A DNA stretch of 64,000 bases, taken from the NCBI GenBank assembly GCA_035551995.1, contig DASZME010000048.1:9829-73828 (forward strand). The letters run 5' to 3'. The notes beneath the pieces are model-generated. The model was not told the DNA's origin. It saw only the letters and a program-made list of their open reading frames with translations, and did no database searches. Source of the stretch: RYN-428 sp035551995. GTDB taxonomy: Bacteria; Planctomycetota; Phycisphaerae; Tepidisphaerales; Tepidisphaeraceae. Below are positions 19,479 to 29,381 of this stretch, piece after piece (positions within the stretch are counted from its first letter, which is position 1; each line of letters starts with the position of its first letter). The position numbers and the translations under genes were made by a program.

Positions 19479-19550
19479 AGGGAATCAAAAAGCGATCGAG
19501 CTTCGTCATTATTGAATTGATTCGAAATAGTCGCGTGAGAGGTTGAGTTC

Positions 19551-22500
19551 ATGAAAAGACGGCATTTGTTGGCGGCGGCATGTGTGTTTGGCCTGGCGAT
19601 GGAAGTCGGCGTTTCGCATGGCGCTCCTCAACCGGCAGGCGCGACAACGCCCGCCTCCGTCCCGGCGGCCGCTCCCGGCGGAATACCGGCGGCGCAAAAG
19701 GCGCTGGCCGAGAAACGCTACGCCGACGTCGATCCCGCACTTGCCGTGCAGCTTGCCCAGAAGCTTGCCGATCCGGTCGCGCTTCGCCTTTCGCTCGACG
19801 CGGCCCTTGCCTCCGGCCGGATGGTCACCGCCAACCAGCGCGTCAACGAACTGTTCAAGGCCAGCGCCGGCAAAGACCTTGACCTGCTGCTGCTCAGCGC
19901 CAAGACCGCCGACGCCATCGGCGATCAGCGAACCGCGCAACTGCGATATCTCGCTTATGCCCGACAGAGCGACGGCAAAACGCCCAGCCTGGAATTCGCG
20001 CTGGATTACGCGCTTCGGCGCGAGGCGTATCCGGAAGAATATAAGAAATATGTCAAGAGCTTCGGCGCCGACGCCCATGCGTGGCGCGTCGGGCAGGCCC
20101 AGCTCGCCAAGCTGATCGAAGCGGTCGACGCCGATCGCATTCTGGACCTGGCGACGTTCCTGACCGATACGTTCCCGCAGGCCGAGCAGGTGGAATTCGT
20201 TCATAACGCCATCCGCAACGCGGCCGAGGCGTTTGTCTTCGGGAAGGAGCCCAGGGAACGCTATTGGAAGCCGCTCGTGGCGCTCACCCGCCATCCGGTG
20301 ATCGACATCCGTTTTCTCGATCCGCTTTATGCCGGCGGGGCCGGGGCGGTCACCGACGAGCAGCGCGTTAAGCTGACGATCGATCTTCTGTCGGCGAGCA
20401 AGACGCGACTTCCCCGCGACATCATCAGCCAGTTCGGCGTCGATCTGCGCGGCTTAAAGAACCCCGATCTTCAGGCGCAGGCGGCCAAGGCGTTCATCGC
20501 CGCCGCCCCGATCTACACGACGGCCGGCGCCGTCTATACGCCCCAGGACCGCGAGGGATACGCGGAATATCTTCGCGTGCTCGGCGAATCGCCCGCCATC
20601 TTCCACGGCAAGGACAATCCCCTTTTGTCTCCCGCCCAATACGCGGCGTACGTGAGCGGTTACATCGCGAAAAATCCCGATGACCTCGGCGGCGCCCGCG
20701 AGCGGATTCAATGGGTCTCCCAGAGCTATCTCGCGGGCGATCCCGCCGCCCGCGCCGCGTTCCTTGAACAACAACTCGCCGCCTTAAACGGGCAGCAATT
20801 ATCCGATCTGGCGTCGCTGTCGCACGCGGCGAACGTGCAGGAACTCGTCAATAAATGGGCGGCCGGGAAGTCGTTCAGGGACGTGCTGGACGCGCGCGTG
20901 CAGCTTCTTCCGCAATATGCCGCCGCCAAGGACAAAGCGGGCATTCTCGCGGTCGGCCGCGACTATCTCGCGGCTTATCCGACGATGTTTAACCGCGACA
21001 CGGTCAACCAGTACGTCATCGGAAGCACGATCATCGACGCGCCCGAAAAGCTCGCGCTGCTCAAAGCGGCGATCGACAGGGCGGGATACACCGCCGCGAT
21101 GAAGTCCCTCATCGACGCGATGGGCGGCAATGGCGCGTGGGCGAAAGACGCGGCTTTCCAGCAGGTTAAAGCCGCTTTTGACCAGAAACCGGCCGGGAAA
21201 GATCCCGCCTCCGCCACCCTCGTCACGCTCAGCGCCATCAAGGCCAATCCCGCCAACCCCGACCCGGCCGTTCTGGCGGCGGTGCAGAAATTCCTCGCCG
21301 ACTACAAGGGAACGATTCCCGCCGGCGGCGAAAAGCTGGCGAGCGTTCAGGACGTGGTGGTGCAGCAGATTTTCGACGCCCATGTGGCCCACGTCGGTAA
21401 TAATGTGCCCGCATCGAGCGCCTTTGCGCTGGCCTGGGCGCCGCGACTTGGCGTGGGGACCAATTGGGATCGGATGACCACGCATCTCCGCGCCCGCCGG
21501 GACGGGGCGACGCTGGCCAAGCTGATTCCGATCTACGCGTCGGCCGTGACGGCGGCGGGATCGACGCCCGCCGCGAACGCCGCCGCCGCGATAACATGGC
21601 GGAGTCTGTGGGCCGCCGAGGCGCCCGCGGGAAAATTGGCGTCGCCGCTGGAAAGCGTCTACGACCTGATGGGACCGGATCTGGCCGGCGGATATGTCTA
21701 CAGCCAGCGGACGGCGTGGGATACCCAGCGCCAGTTCCAGGCCGACCAAATCGCCCGCGCCGTGGCCGCCAAGGGCGGAAAACTTTCCGATCCGGCACTC
21801 GTCCGCGGACTGCTCAACCAGCAGTGGGGAATTGTCACCGGCGCGGCCAACATGAAAGTTCCCGCCGAGTCCACCCGCGTTCTCTGGGATGCGTATCTGG
21901 CCGATCTGGCCGCCGGGGGGGCGATCGATCTGGATCTGGAAGGGCGCACGCACGGCATTTATGCGTCGGGAAAGAAGGACGCGGAAGCGGCGGCGTTTTT
22001 AACGTCGTATTTGCAAATTCTGGAAAAACGCACGCCCGAGCAGCGCGTCGCGGGGCTGGCGTCGGTGTTTCACTGGAGCAATCTTCCGGCCGACCCGGCA
22101 GGCCAGGCCCCCGCCGCCAACTCGCGCCGATCGATCATTCTCAAGACGATGAAGCCGCTGTATGCCCAGATCGCGCCGCGCGATTTTGACGCCGTCGCCA
22201 TTCCGGGCAACGCGATTCTCGAAGTGGCCCAGATGGCCAGCGCGACCGTGCCGACGGCAAAAGGAACCGATCCCCAGGCCGCCGCGATCATCGTCGATCA
22301 GAAGAAACAGGCCCTGGAACTCGGTCGTCTGTGGATGAAGATGCTCACGGCCGGCGCGAAAAACGAGGCGCAGGCGAGCTATTGGTACGGCATCGCCCAG
22401 GCGATCTTCCAGGACGCCGTCGCCGCGGACGATCCCAAGGCGATCACAGAAGCCGTGGCGCAATACGGCGAAATGATCGCCAAGGACAATATTTCCGATT

Positions 22501-25500
22501 CCACGTACAGCGCCAACATCGCGCCGGTCCTCAAGACGCTGGACGATCGCGGCGCCGACGAGTCCGAATATGTATTTGTCGCCGCGATTCAGCACGGCAA
22601 GGCGATTGATTCCGTCTCCCGTCAGCTCATGCTCGCCAAGGCAAAATCCGCCACCCGCATTCAAGGGCTGATCCCCGTTCCCCCCACCGATCCCAGTTAC
22701 GATCTGTACCTGGCTTCGGCGTCGCTGATGGGCGGCGATGAGAGCAAGGCGTGGGAACTGACGGCGCCGAAGCTCAATTTGCTCAAGGCCAACTGGGAAG
22801 GTTTTGACGCCCGTTATGTCGCGTGGTCGGTCGAGCAGATGCGCAAGCAGAAACTGCTCAAGGAATCGCTGGAATTCGCTTTCAATATTTTGCTTCGAGA
22901 AAACGACCTTGATCCGGAAACCGCCGGCCATGTGCTTCTGTCGCAGAGCGACGTCTATAAGGACATGGAAAACTATCAGGCCGCCCGGCTCGGCTACGAG
23001 GGCCTGAAAAATAACAACCGCTACGCCAAGACCGAAGCCGGCCAGAAGGCCGTCTACCGGCTGATCGAGCTGCACATCCTGACCAAGGATTACACCGCCG
23101 CCGAAACGCTGCTCGAACGCATGGTCGACGCCGACGACGTCAAAAAACAGGCCGAAGCCTATTACTTATATGCCGAGATGGCCTTCCAGCAGGCTCAGTA
23201 CAAAGAGGCGAAGGACTACCTGAAAAAGGTAAAGGACCGCGTTGCCAATCACGTCGAGGCCTCTTTGCTTGAAGGGGAGCTGAACCTGATTCTGCCGGGC
23301 GGATTGGCCAACACGGAAGTCGCGATCGGCGATCCTCGCCTGAGCACCGTGGTGATCCCCGGCCGCTATCTCACGCTGCAGTTACAGGACCCCAATCTGT
23401 CCGTCGCCCGCGGCGGCGCGGCCATTCCGGTCATCGTGACGACCAGCAAAGGGGGGGACGTCGAACACGTCAAGCTGATTCCCAGCTCGGCCAACAAAAG
23501 TCTCTTCACCGCGCGCATCGCCACCGCGCTCGGGCACGCCGTGAAAGACAATCTCACGCTCGAACTGGTCGGCGACGATATCGTGAAGTATGTGATCGAT
23601 CCCGATTTCCAGAAGGCCAACGATCTTCACTATCCGCCCAAGGAGCTTGAAGTGCGCAGCGACGCGCGACTGGTCGCCAGCAGCGGCGAGATTCTGTCGG
23701 TGGAAGAGGAGGAGAAGCGCGAGCTTGAGCGCCAGCTTCAACGCCGCGAGGTGATCGAAAGCCGCCGGCTTGAAGTGGCGCGCGACGGTCACACCATCCG
23801 TCCCGGCAGCCCGATCTACGTTCAGGTAACCGATCCCGATCAGGATTTGACCGACGCGCCCGATACCGTAAAGGTCGATCTGCACACCACGTCGGGCGAA
23901 ACGCTGGAAGGTTTCTCGCTGACCGAGACCGGGCCGCACACGGGCATCTTCCGCGGCGCCGTCCCGACCGGAATCCCGCAGCCGCGGGCGCTGGCGTCGG
24001 ACACCGACGACAACCGCGATCCCAACTCCGTCATTCGACCCGTCGCGCCAGGGTTGGCCGGCGGATGGGTAAGCCTTTCGGACGGCCACAAAAATAAATG
24101 GCTTGAAGTCGATACGATGGGCTCGCACGAAGTGTCATCGATCACGATGGAGATTCCGCATCTCGATAGCGTCAAGGACCTGGCGTTGCTCGGGATGCTT
24201 GCCGACGACTATGAAGAACTCGCCTCGCTCCCCGCTCGCACCGACGGCGCGAAAGGCGGCGTGCAAATCGAAATCGCCCCCCTCCACGCCGGCGATACCA
24301 TCGAACAGATGCGCCGCCATTTGAAGCTCGCGGCGACAGAAACCATCACCCAGGAGGCGCCGGTCCTGCTTCGCGAATCCACGCCGCTCAAGGACAAAGG
24401 CGACGCCTGGGCGACCATGCACCTGCGCGGCACGTTCTGGCTCACCGAGAACAAATCCCTTGAAATGGGATACATGCAGCCCTATGCGGGATACGCCCAG
24501 CGCTGCTATGTGCTGATCGACGGACAGATCGTCCTGGATCATTTCAACCAGCAGACGGCCCAGGTCAGCGCTCGCGTCGATCTGGCCAAAGGCCCGCACA
24601 CGATGGAAATTCTGCTCGATGAGAATCATCGGGCGGCGCAGGTGATCGTCGGCTTCCGCCAGCCGGACGGAACGCTGGCGGCGTTGCCGGCCGAATGGTT
24701 CTCGACGCAGAGCCATCCTGAACTGCTCGAATACCTGCGGCCCAAGGGGAAGATCGCCGTCGCCGGCGATATGCTGACGGCGACGTTCGAGAAGCCGGTC
24801 CGGCTGCGGAAGGTGCGGGCGATGTTCCGCGATTTCACCGGGACGGCGATCGCCGTCAAGCATGTGACGATTACCGACGCGGCCGGGAAGGCCGTGGTTC
24901 CCGTTCCGCCGGAAGCCGCCGCCAAGGGTGTCCTTTCGATCGCCCCGGGCGATCAGGTCGTCATCAACTACAACGACGTCAAGCGCCTGTACGGCTCGTC
25001 GAAAGTGCTCGGCGCGTCGCTGAATTCGTCCTACTTCAACGGCAAAATCTCGCTGGCCGAGGAGATCATCACCGCCAATCCGAATAACCCGACGGAAAAG
25101 GTGACCGAGTACCTGCCGGCCAAGCGCTGCCGGGCCGGCGACCAGTTGATGGTGGTCGTCACCGATTATGACGAAGACACCACCGACGGCCGCGATACCG
25201 TCGACGTGAAAGTCACCACCTCGTCCGGCGAAACGCTCACGCTCAAGGCGCTGGAAACCTACGTCAATCACAGCGAAGAATGGCACAACCATGCCGGGCA
25301 GTTCCTGGCGATCCTGAAGTTCGGCGCCGTCACCAAGGGCGACACCATTAAGGTCAACCCCGGCGACAAGATCACCGTCAGCTATCTGGATCGCGAGAAT
25401 ACCAACCCCGGCATACCGATCGAACGCACGTACACGGTGACCGAAGCCGGCGCGGAGATGCCGCGCCTCACGGTCTACCGCACGAGCGTGAAGATGATTC

Positions 25501-27371
25501 CCGACGAATCGCCCGAGGCCAGGGCCCGGCTCAAACGCATCGCCGGCCGGGAAACCAAGGGCGCGGTGCTGTATAAGCCGTTGACCGTGGCCCGGCATCC
25601 GGACTATGTGCTGCCGGTCCCGGCGACCCAGCCGGCGCTGGAGCGGAAGGAGATCGTCGCCAGCGTGGACGCCCCGCTTCTGTTCGAGGTAACGTATCCC
25701 CGCCGGGCGCTGAATTCCGGCAGCACGCTGGACGTGACGGCGGTGGCCGAATCCGAACTCCAGGCCGCCGCCAAGGAAAAACGAGAGCCGGTGGTGCTGA
25801 AAGTCCCGACGTATATCCAGGCGATCGATAAGCTCGCGCAGATCAAGGGCTATCCCCTCGAGCTGAAGACCGCGATGCGCCGCGACAGCGCCGACATGCT
25901 CAAATCCGGATCGTTCTCCGGCGTCATCCGACTGCAGGTCGGAAGCAAGGGAGACCCGATCGACGACCTGGTTCTCAACGGCGAATTTATCTCCGAGGCC
26001 CAGCGCCTCAATGACCCGGCCGGGTTGTATTACAAGGTCGCCACGCTCCTCGTCAGCGGCTCGGACACCGTCCACATCCGCGTGAAGGACGAATCCAGCG
26101 GGCAGGTGGTCGATACGCCGATCCGGCTTCTTTCCGACGCCCGGCTTGATCTGCTCGACCCGTCGTACATGATCGCCGACGAGGCAATTCATCTCGGCGA
26201 GAAATTTCACCTCCGCGTGACCGACGCCGACCATGACACGACCGGCGAGCGCGATACGGTTGCGGTCAAGGCTGTTTCGTCCAGCGGATCGGAAGCGATT
26301 TTAACGCTGACCGAAACGCTGCCGCATTCGGGCGTTTTCACCGGAACGCTCGAGCCGCAGTTCATTCACGCTCCGGCGACGACCCGGCCCTCGACTCAGC
26401 CGTCGACCCAACTGACGGCCGCCGAGCCGGTCCTGAAAGTCAACTTCGGGGATACGGTGACGTTCACCTACGTCGATGATCTGTCGCTGGAGTCGACGTC
26501 TCCGGTAACGGTATTGAAAGCAGGGAAAATCCTGTTGGGTTCCGACGCCCAGGTGGCTTCGTTCACCAAGCGGTTTAAGGACCCGGAAATTGCGGTCAAG
26601 ACGCGGTTCCTGATGGCCGAGGCCCTGTTCGAGATGGCCAAGGAGCATCGCAAGATCGGCGAGATGACCCAGGCCGACCAGGAAATCTCCAAGGGCAAGA
26701 ATATTCTGGACGAAGCGATTCGCGATTATCCCAATACGTCGCTGGCGCCGCAGGGCGAATATCTGCTGGCCAACCTGGCGCAGGAACTGACCAACTACCA
26801 GGAAGCCGTCGGGCGCTATGCCACGGTCATCAGCAACTGGCCGGAATCCGAATATGCGTCGGAATCGCAGTTTAAGCAGGCGTTGTGCTTCGAAAAGATG
26901 AGCAAGTACGATCAGGCGGTCGAGGAGTATGTAAAACTCACCTATCTGTATCCGGACAGCCCGCTGGTGGCCGACGCTACGATTCGGCTCGGCAATTACT
27001 ACTTGAAGAACGAGTCTTTCAAGACGGCGGGGAAGATATTCTCGAGCTTCCAGCAGCGCAATCCGACGCACCGCCTGGCGCCGCAGGCGCTGTTCCTGGC
27101 CGCCCAGTGCGCGTACAAGCAGGCGGACTACAAGGAAGCGGTCGAGCTGTTCGCCAAGACCGCCGACGCCTATCCCGACGAGAAGACGCTCCGCCCCGAA
27201 GCGATGTACTGGCTTGCCGACAGCAGCGCCAAGTTCAACGATAACGTGAAGGCGTTCCGCACGTTCAAGAAAGTGACCTGGGATTACCCCGAGAGCCAAT
27301 GGGCCAAGGCGGCCCGCGGACGATTGACCGAAGAAGTGTTCTCAAGAATGCAGGAGCAAGAGTCTCAGTAG
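19551..27371 (+). CDS. giant periplasmic TPR / beta-domain protein of Tol-like locus
   Basis: A 2606-residue protein with a signal peptide (MKRRHLLAAACVFGLAM..., cleavage near residue 25). Residues ~30-1230 are mainly helical, with TPR-like repeats. Residues ~1240-2320 are beta-rich with three Asp-rich modules: DPDQDLTDAPDTV (~1427), DYDEDTTDGRDTV (~1872) and DADHDTTGERDTV (~2224), each followed by GE-type strands and an ETxPHTGIF-like closure. A PA14-like segment lies at ~1610-1730. Residues ~2330-2606 are YbgF/BamD-type TPRs (SKYDQAVEEYVKLTYLYPDS). It probably resides in the periplasm or at the surface as a scaffold. A GAGAGG ribosome site precedes the ATG. Its C-terminal TPRs and its downstream TolQ/TolR-like neighbours suggest work with that motor. 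Confidence 0.75.
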   Translation: MKRRHLLAAACVFGLAMEVGVSHGAPQPAGATTPASVPAAAPGGIPAAQKALAEKRYADVDPALAVQLAQKLADPVALRLSLDAALASGRMVTANQRVNELFKASAGKDLDLLLLSAKTADAIGDQRTAQLRYLAYARQSDGKTPSLEFALDYALRREAYPEEYKKYVKSFGADAHAWRVGQAQLAKLIEAVDADRILDLATFLTDTFPQAEQVEFVHNAIRNAAEAFVFGKEPRERYWKPLVALTRHPVIDIRFLDPLYAGGAGAVTDEQRVKLTIDLLSASKTRLPRDIISQFGVDLRGLKNPDLQAQAAKAFIAAAPIYTTAGAVYTPQDREGYAEYLRVLGESPAIFHGKDNPLLSPAQYAAYVSGYIAKNPDDLGGARERIQWVSQSYLAGDPAARAAFLEQQLAALNGQQLSDLASLSHAANVQELVNKWAAGKSFRDVLDARVQLLPQYAAAKDKAGILAVGRDYLAAYPTMFNRDTVNQYVIGSTIIDAPEKLALLKAAIDRAGYTAAMKSLIDAMGGNGAWAKDAAFQQVKAAFDQKPAGKDPASATLVTLSAIKANPANPDPAVLAAVQKFLADYKGTIPAGGEKLASVQDVVVQQIFDAHVAHVGNNVPASSAFALAWAPRLGVGTNWDRMTTHLRARRDGATLAKLIPIYASAVTAAGSTPAANAAAAITWRSLWAAEAPAGKLASPLESVYDLMGPDLAGGYVYSQRTAWDTQRQFQADQIARAVAAKGGKLSDPALVRGLLNQQWGIVTGAANMKVPAESTRVLWDAYLADLAAGGAIDLDLEGRTHGIYASGKKDAEAAAFLTSYLQILEKRTPEQRVAGLASVFHWSNLPADPAGQAPAANSRRSIILKTMKPLYAQIAPRDFDAVAIPGNAILEVAQMASATVPTAKGTDPQAAAIIVDQKKQALELGRLWMKMLTAGAKNEAQASYWYGIAQAIFQDAVAADDPKAITEAVAQYGEMIAKDNISDSTYSANIAPVLKTLDDRGADESEYVFVAAIQHGKAIDSVSRQLMLAKAKSATRIQGLIPVPPTDPSYDLYLASASLMGGDESKAWELTAPKLNLLKANWEGFDARYVAWSVEQMRKQKLLKESLEFAFNILLRENDLDPETAGHVLLSQSDVYKDMENYQAARLGYEGLKNNNRYAKTEAGQKAVYRLIELHILTKDYTAAETLLERMVDADDVKKQAEAYYLYAEMAFQQAQYKEAKDYLKKVKDRVANHVEASLLEGELNLILPGGLANTEVAIGDPRLSTVVIPGRYLTLQLQDPNLSVARGGAAIPVIVTTSKGGDVEHVKLIPSSANKSLFTARIATALGHAVKDNLTLELVGDDIVKYVIDPDFQKANDLHYPPKELEVRSDARLVASSGEILSVEEEEKRELERQLQRREVIESRRLEVARDGHTIRPGSPIYVQVTDPDQDLTDAPDTVKVDLHTTSGETLEGFSLTETGPHTGIFRGAVPTGIPQPRALASDTDDNRDPNSVIRPVAPGLAGGWVSLSDGHKNKWLEVDTMGSHEVSSITMEIPHLDSVKDLALLGMLADDYEELASLPARTDGAKGGVQIEIAPLHAGDTIEQMRRHLKLAATETITQEAPVLLRESTPLKDKGDAWATMHLRGTFWLTENKSLEMGYMQPYAGYAQRCYVLIDGQIVLDHFNQQTAQVSARVDLAKGPHTMEILLDENHRAAQVIVGFRQPDGTLAALPAEWFSTQSHPELLEYLRPKGKIAVAGDMLTATFEKPVRLRKVRAMFRDFTGTAIAVKHVTITDAAGKAVVPVPPEAAAKGVLSIAPGDQVVINYNDVKRLYGSSKVLGASLNSSYFNGKISLAEEIITANPNNPTEKVTEYLPAKRCRAGDQLMVVVTDYDEDTTDGRDTVDVKVTTSSGETLTLKALETYVNHSEEWHNHAGQFLAILKFGAVTKGDTIKVNPGDKITVSYLDRENTNPGIPIERTYTVTEAGAEMPRLTVYRTSVKMIPDESPEARARLKRIAGRETKGAVLYKPLTVARHPDYVLPVPATQPALERKEIVASVDAPLLFEVTYPRRALNSGSTLDVTAVAESELQAAAKEKREPVVLKVPTYIQAIDKLAQIKGYPLELKTAMRRDSADMLKSGSFSGVIRLQVGSKGDPIDDLVLNGEFISEAQRLNDPAGLYYKVATLLVSGSDTVHIRVKDESSGQVVDTPIRLLSDARLDLLDPSYMIADEAIHLGEKFHLRVTDADHDTTGERDTVAVKAVSSSGSEAILTLTETLPHSGVFTGTLEPQFIHAPATTRPSTQPSTQLTAAEPVLKVNFGDTVTFTYVDDLSLESTSPVTVLKAGKILLGSDAQVASFTKRFKDPEIAVKTRFLMAEALFEMAKEHRKIGEMTQADQEISKGKNILDEAIRDYPNTSLAPQGEYLLANLAQELTNYQEAVGRYATVISNWPESEYASESQFKQALCFEKMSKYDQAVEEYVKLTYLYPDSPLVADATIRLGNYYLKNESFKTAGKIFSSFQQRNPTHRLAPQALFLAAQCAYKQADYKEAVELFAKTADAYPDEKTLRPEAMYWLADSSAKFNDNVKAFRTFKKVTWDYPESQWAKAARGRLTEEVFSRMQEQESQ

Positions 27372-27684
27372 TAGCGAAATCGCGAGCGATTGATTCCGCT
27401 CCCTATCCGTCTAGGCGAAAGGGCGATCGCTCCTGCTCCCTCTTTCTTCAAGAGAGAGAACCGGGACCAGAGTTGAGCGCGGCGAGCCGTAGCGCTCGGC
27501 TCCCTGGAGAGCCGGTAAGCGCTTTACGACGAAGCGCGGCGGCCGCACAGAAAAGAGATCCGGAAAACCTATGTTTTACTCGCGACGAATCTTCTTAGAG
27601 TGGTTTTCAGGTCACTGGTGCGTTTCCGCGTTTAGCGGCCCCGCTTGCGGGGCGTGTTTCGCGACGCAAGGTCGCTTCACCAAC
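27372..27684. other. intergenic region with degenerate repeats
   Basis: This 313-base space holds a degenerate family B palindrome around 27436-27470 (CTCTTTCTT against AAGAGAGAG) and the reverse-oriented family A repeat at 27629-27654. The frame of the following gene runs open through part of it, but the encoded residues are repeat-derived and not a plausible N-terminus. I see no promoter or RNA gene with confidence. Confidence 0.5.
27629..27654 (-). repeat. hairpin repeat family A, copy 2 (reverse orientation)
   Basis: The reverse complement of copy 1, including CCCCGCTTGCGGGG. Similarity to copy 1 continues on the far side for about 30 bases (GTGTTTCGCGAC... and CACCAACA), so the full repeat unit is nearer 60 bases. 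It ends about 30 bases before the ATG at 27685. Confidence 0.85.
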
Positions 27685-29229
27685 ATGAGAAATGCTCTAA
27701 GTGTAGCGATCCTTTTGATCGGCTCCGTCTCCGCGTCGGGCGCGGATTGGCACTGGCAACTGGCGCCGGAACGCTATAAGCAGATGAATGCGTTTGAGCG
27801 GGCGCAATATGATAAAGCCGCCCATTTGCTGGAGACCAATCAGGCCGCCGCCGCTTCCAGCGAGTTTGAGAAGTTCAAGGCGCAGTTCGGCGATTCGCCG
27901 GTGCTCAGCTATTGTCTGTTCATGCGGGGTTACTGTCTTCAACAGGCCAAGAACCGCAACGCCGCCATCAAGGCGTATCAGGAAGTCGTAGACTACTTTC
28001 CCGAACAGGCGCCGGACGCGGCGGCGGCTCTCTACTTCGAAGGCGTCGCGAATTTCGAGAACGGGGAAATCTCCAAGGGCATCCGCTGCATGAAGCAGCT
28101 TCTCGATAATCCGCTCTACAAGACCAACCTCCTCGCCGCCGGCGCCCTTCGGCGGATCGCCGACGCGTATTGGGAGCAGAAGCAGCCGGACCAGGCCGTC
28201 CAATACTGGCGTCAGGCCATCAAGGAATTCCAGCACGTCAACGACCAGGAATACACCGCCGCCCTCTCGGGACTGGCGGGGTACTGCATTATCTCCAAGG
28301 ACTACGTGATCTGGGAAAACTCGGCGCTCGAAGACGACGCCACCAAACAAGACCCCGTCCGCCAGCGCGGCGCCGCCGATTTCCTGTGGAACCGCGGGTG
28401 GAACATGTATCGCAACGGCTTCGAGCGGATCAAGCCCGTCAGCGAAAAGGAACTGGCCGCCGAGCAAAAGGCGTTTTACGAATATCTCGCGAAGACCAAG
28501 CCGTGGTGGATCAAGGCAAAAGATCTGAACGGCTATTACTACCGCATCTTCAACGTCCTGGTTTACGACTACAAGGACAAGGAAACTCGCGACAAGCTAC
28601 TCGACGAAGCCATCGCCTTCGAGCGCCAGCAGACGGACAAAACCGTGGCCGACCAGCAGATCGCCCAGATTTGCGATACGCTCCGGCAAGGCCGACTCGA
28701 AGACCGCGCTCGGCTGTGCGTGGCGGCGTTGACCGACCGCGTGCTGGCGGCTTGGAAGGAACACGAAATCCTCTGCGACGAAGGCAAGTGGAAAGAGGCG
28801 CTGGCGACCATGGAACAGGTCGAAGCGTCAAGCAGCCCCGAATGGCAAACGCGGGCCATGAGCGAGCGGGCACGCATCTATAAGGACGCGCTCGGCCAAT
28901 ACGACAAAGCGATCGCGATCTATGAAAAGATCGGCCAGCCGCCAGCGACGCTCTGGCAGATACAGGACGCCTACAAGCGATGGGGAAAGCTGGATCAGTC
29001 ACTCAAGACGCTGACTGAAATCGAAAATCTCTTTCCCGACGACGCCCCGCGCGCCCTCTGGTACAAGGCCACCTATTACAAGGAAGCCGGGGATAAGAAA
29101 CGGGCCATGGCGCAAGCGCATCGGCTGTTGAAGAACTATCCAAAGGCGCCGGAAGTTTCGTCCGCTCACATAATGCTGGTCGCCTATGGCGAGCCTAACT
29201 TCGGCGGCGAGACCGACGACGCGAAATGA
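27685..29229 (+). CDS. periplasmic TPR protein
   Basis: A 514-residue protein starting MRNALSVAILLIGSVSASGA, a signal peptide with cleavage after ASGA. The mature protein is almost entirely helical TPR-type repeats, such as KNRNAAIKAYQEVVDYFPEQ near residue 90 and QYDKAIAIYEKIG near 410. Such proteins act as protein-protein scaffolds. The open frame extends back to 27571 through a dispersed repeat, so the ATG at 27685 with its signal peptide is preferred. It lies between two larger proteins of the same general design and ahead of the TolQ/TolR-like genes. Confidence 0.7.
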   Translation: MRNALSVAILLIGSVSASGADWHWQLAPERYKQMNAFERAQYDKAAHLLETNQAAAASSEFEKFKAQFGDSPVLSYCLFMRGYCLQQAKNRNAAIKAYQEVVDYFPEQAPDAAAALYFEGVANFENGEISKGIRCMKQLLDNPLYKTNLLAAGALRRIADAYWEQKQPDQAVQYWRQAIKEFQHVNDQEYTAALSGLAGYCIISKDYVIWENSALEDDATKQDPVRQRGAADFLWNRGWNMYRNGFERIKPVSEKELAAEQKAFYEYLAKTKPWWIKAKDLNGYYYRIFNVLVYDYKDKETRDKLLDEAIAFERQQTDKTVADQQIAQICDTLRQGRLEDRARLCVAALTDRVLAAWKEHEILCDEGKWKEALATMEQVEASSSPEWQTRAMSERARIYKDALGQYDKAIAIYEKIGQPPATLWQIQDAYKRWGKLDQSLKTLTEIENLFPDDAPRALWYKATYYKEAGDKKRAMAQAHRLLKNYPKAPEVSSAHIMLVAYGEPNFGGETDDAK

Positions 29230-29315
29230 CCAATGAATGGGTTAGCCGCGATGCGCGGCGGAGCGTTTCGTTGCACGCGAGCGTCGCGCACCGATGACGG
29301 AAAACCCTCTCCAAA

Positions 29316-29341
29316 CCCTCGCCCGGCGTACCGGGAGAGGG
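29316..29341. repeat. family B palindrome, best-preserved copy
   Basis: CCCTCGCCCGG at 29316-29326 pairs with CCGGGAGAGGG at 29331-29341 around the loop CGTA, with one G-A mismatch. It sits in the 152-base space between two TPR genes. No T-run follows, so it is not a standard terminator on the + strand. Confidence 0.8.
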
Positions 29342-29381
29342 AAACCAGACGGGCCGAAAGCTCCGATGGTTTGAGCTATCT

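Noticed and set aside
24135..26234. 699-residue open frame antisense to the giant TPR gene.
   Set aside because: Composition is His/Arg/Gly-rich as expected of a shadow frame in high-G+C DNA, and the sense frame has clear domains. Similar antisense frames at 15015-16688, 10189-11244 and 59532-60794 were rejected for the same reason.
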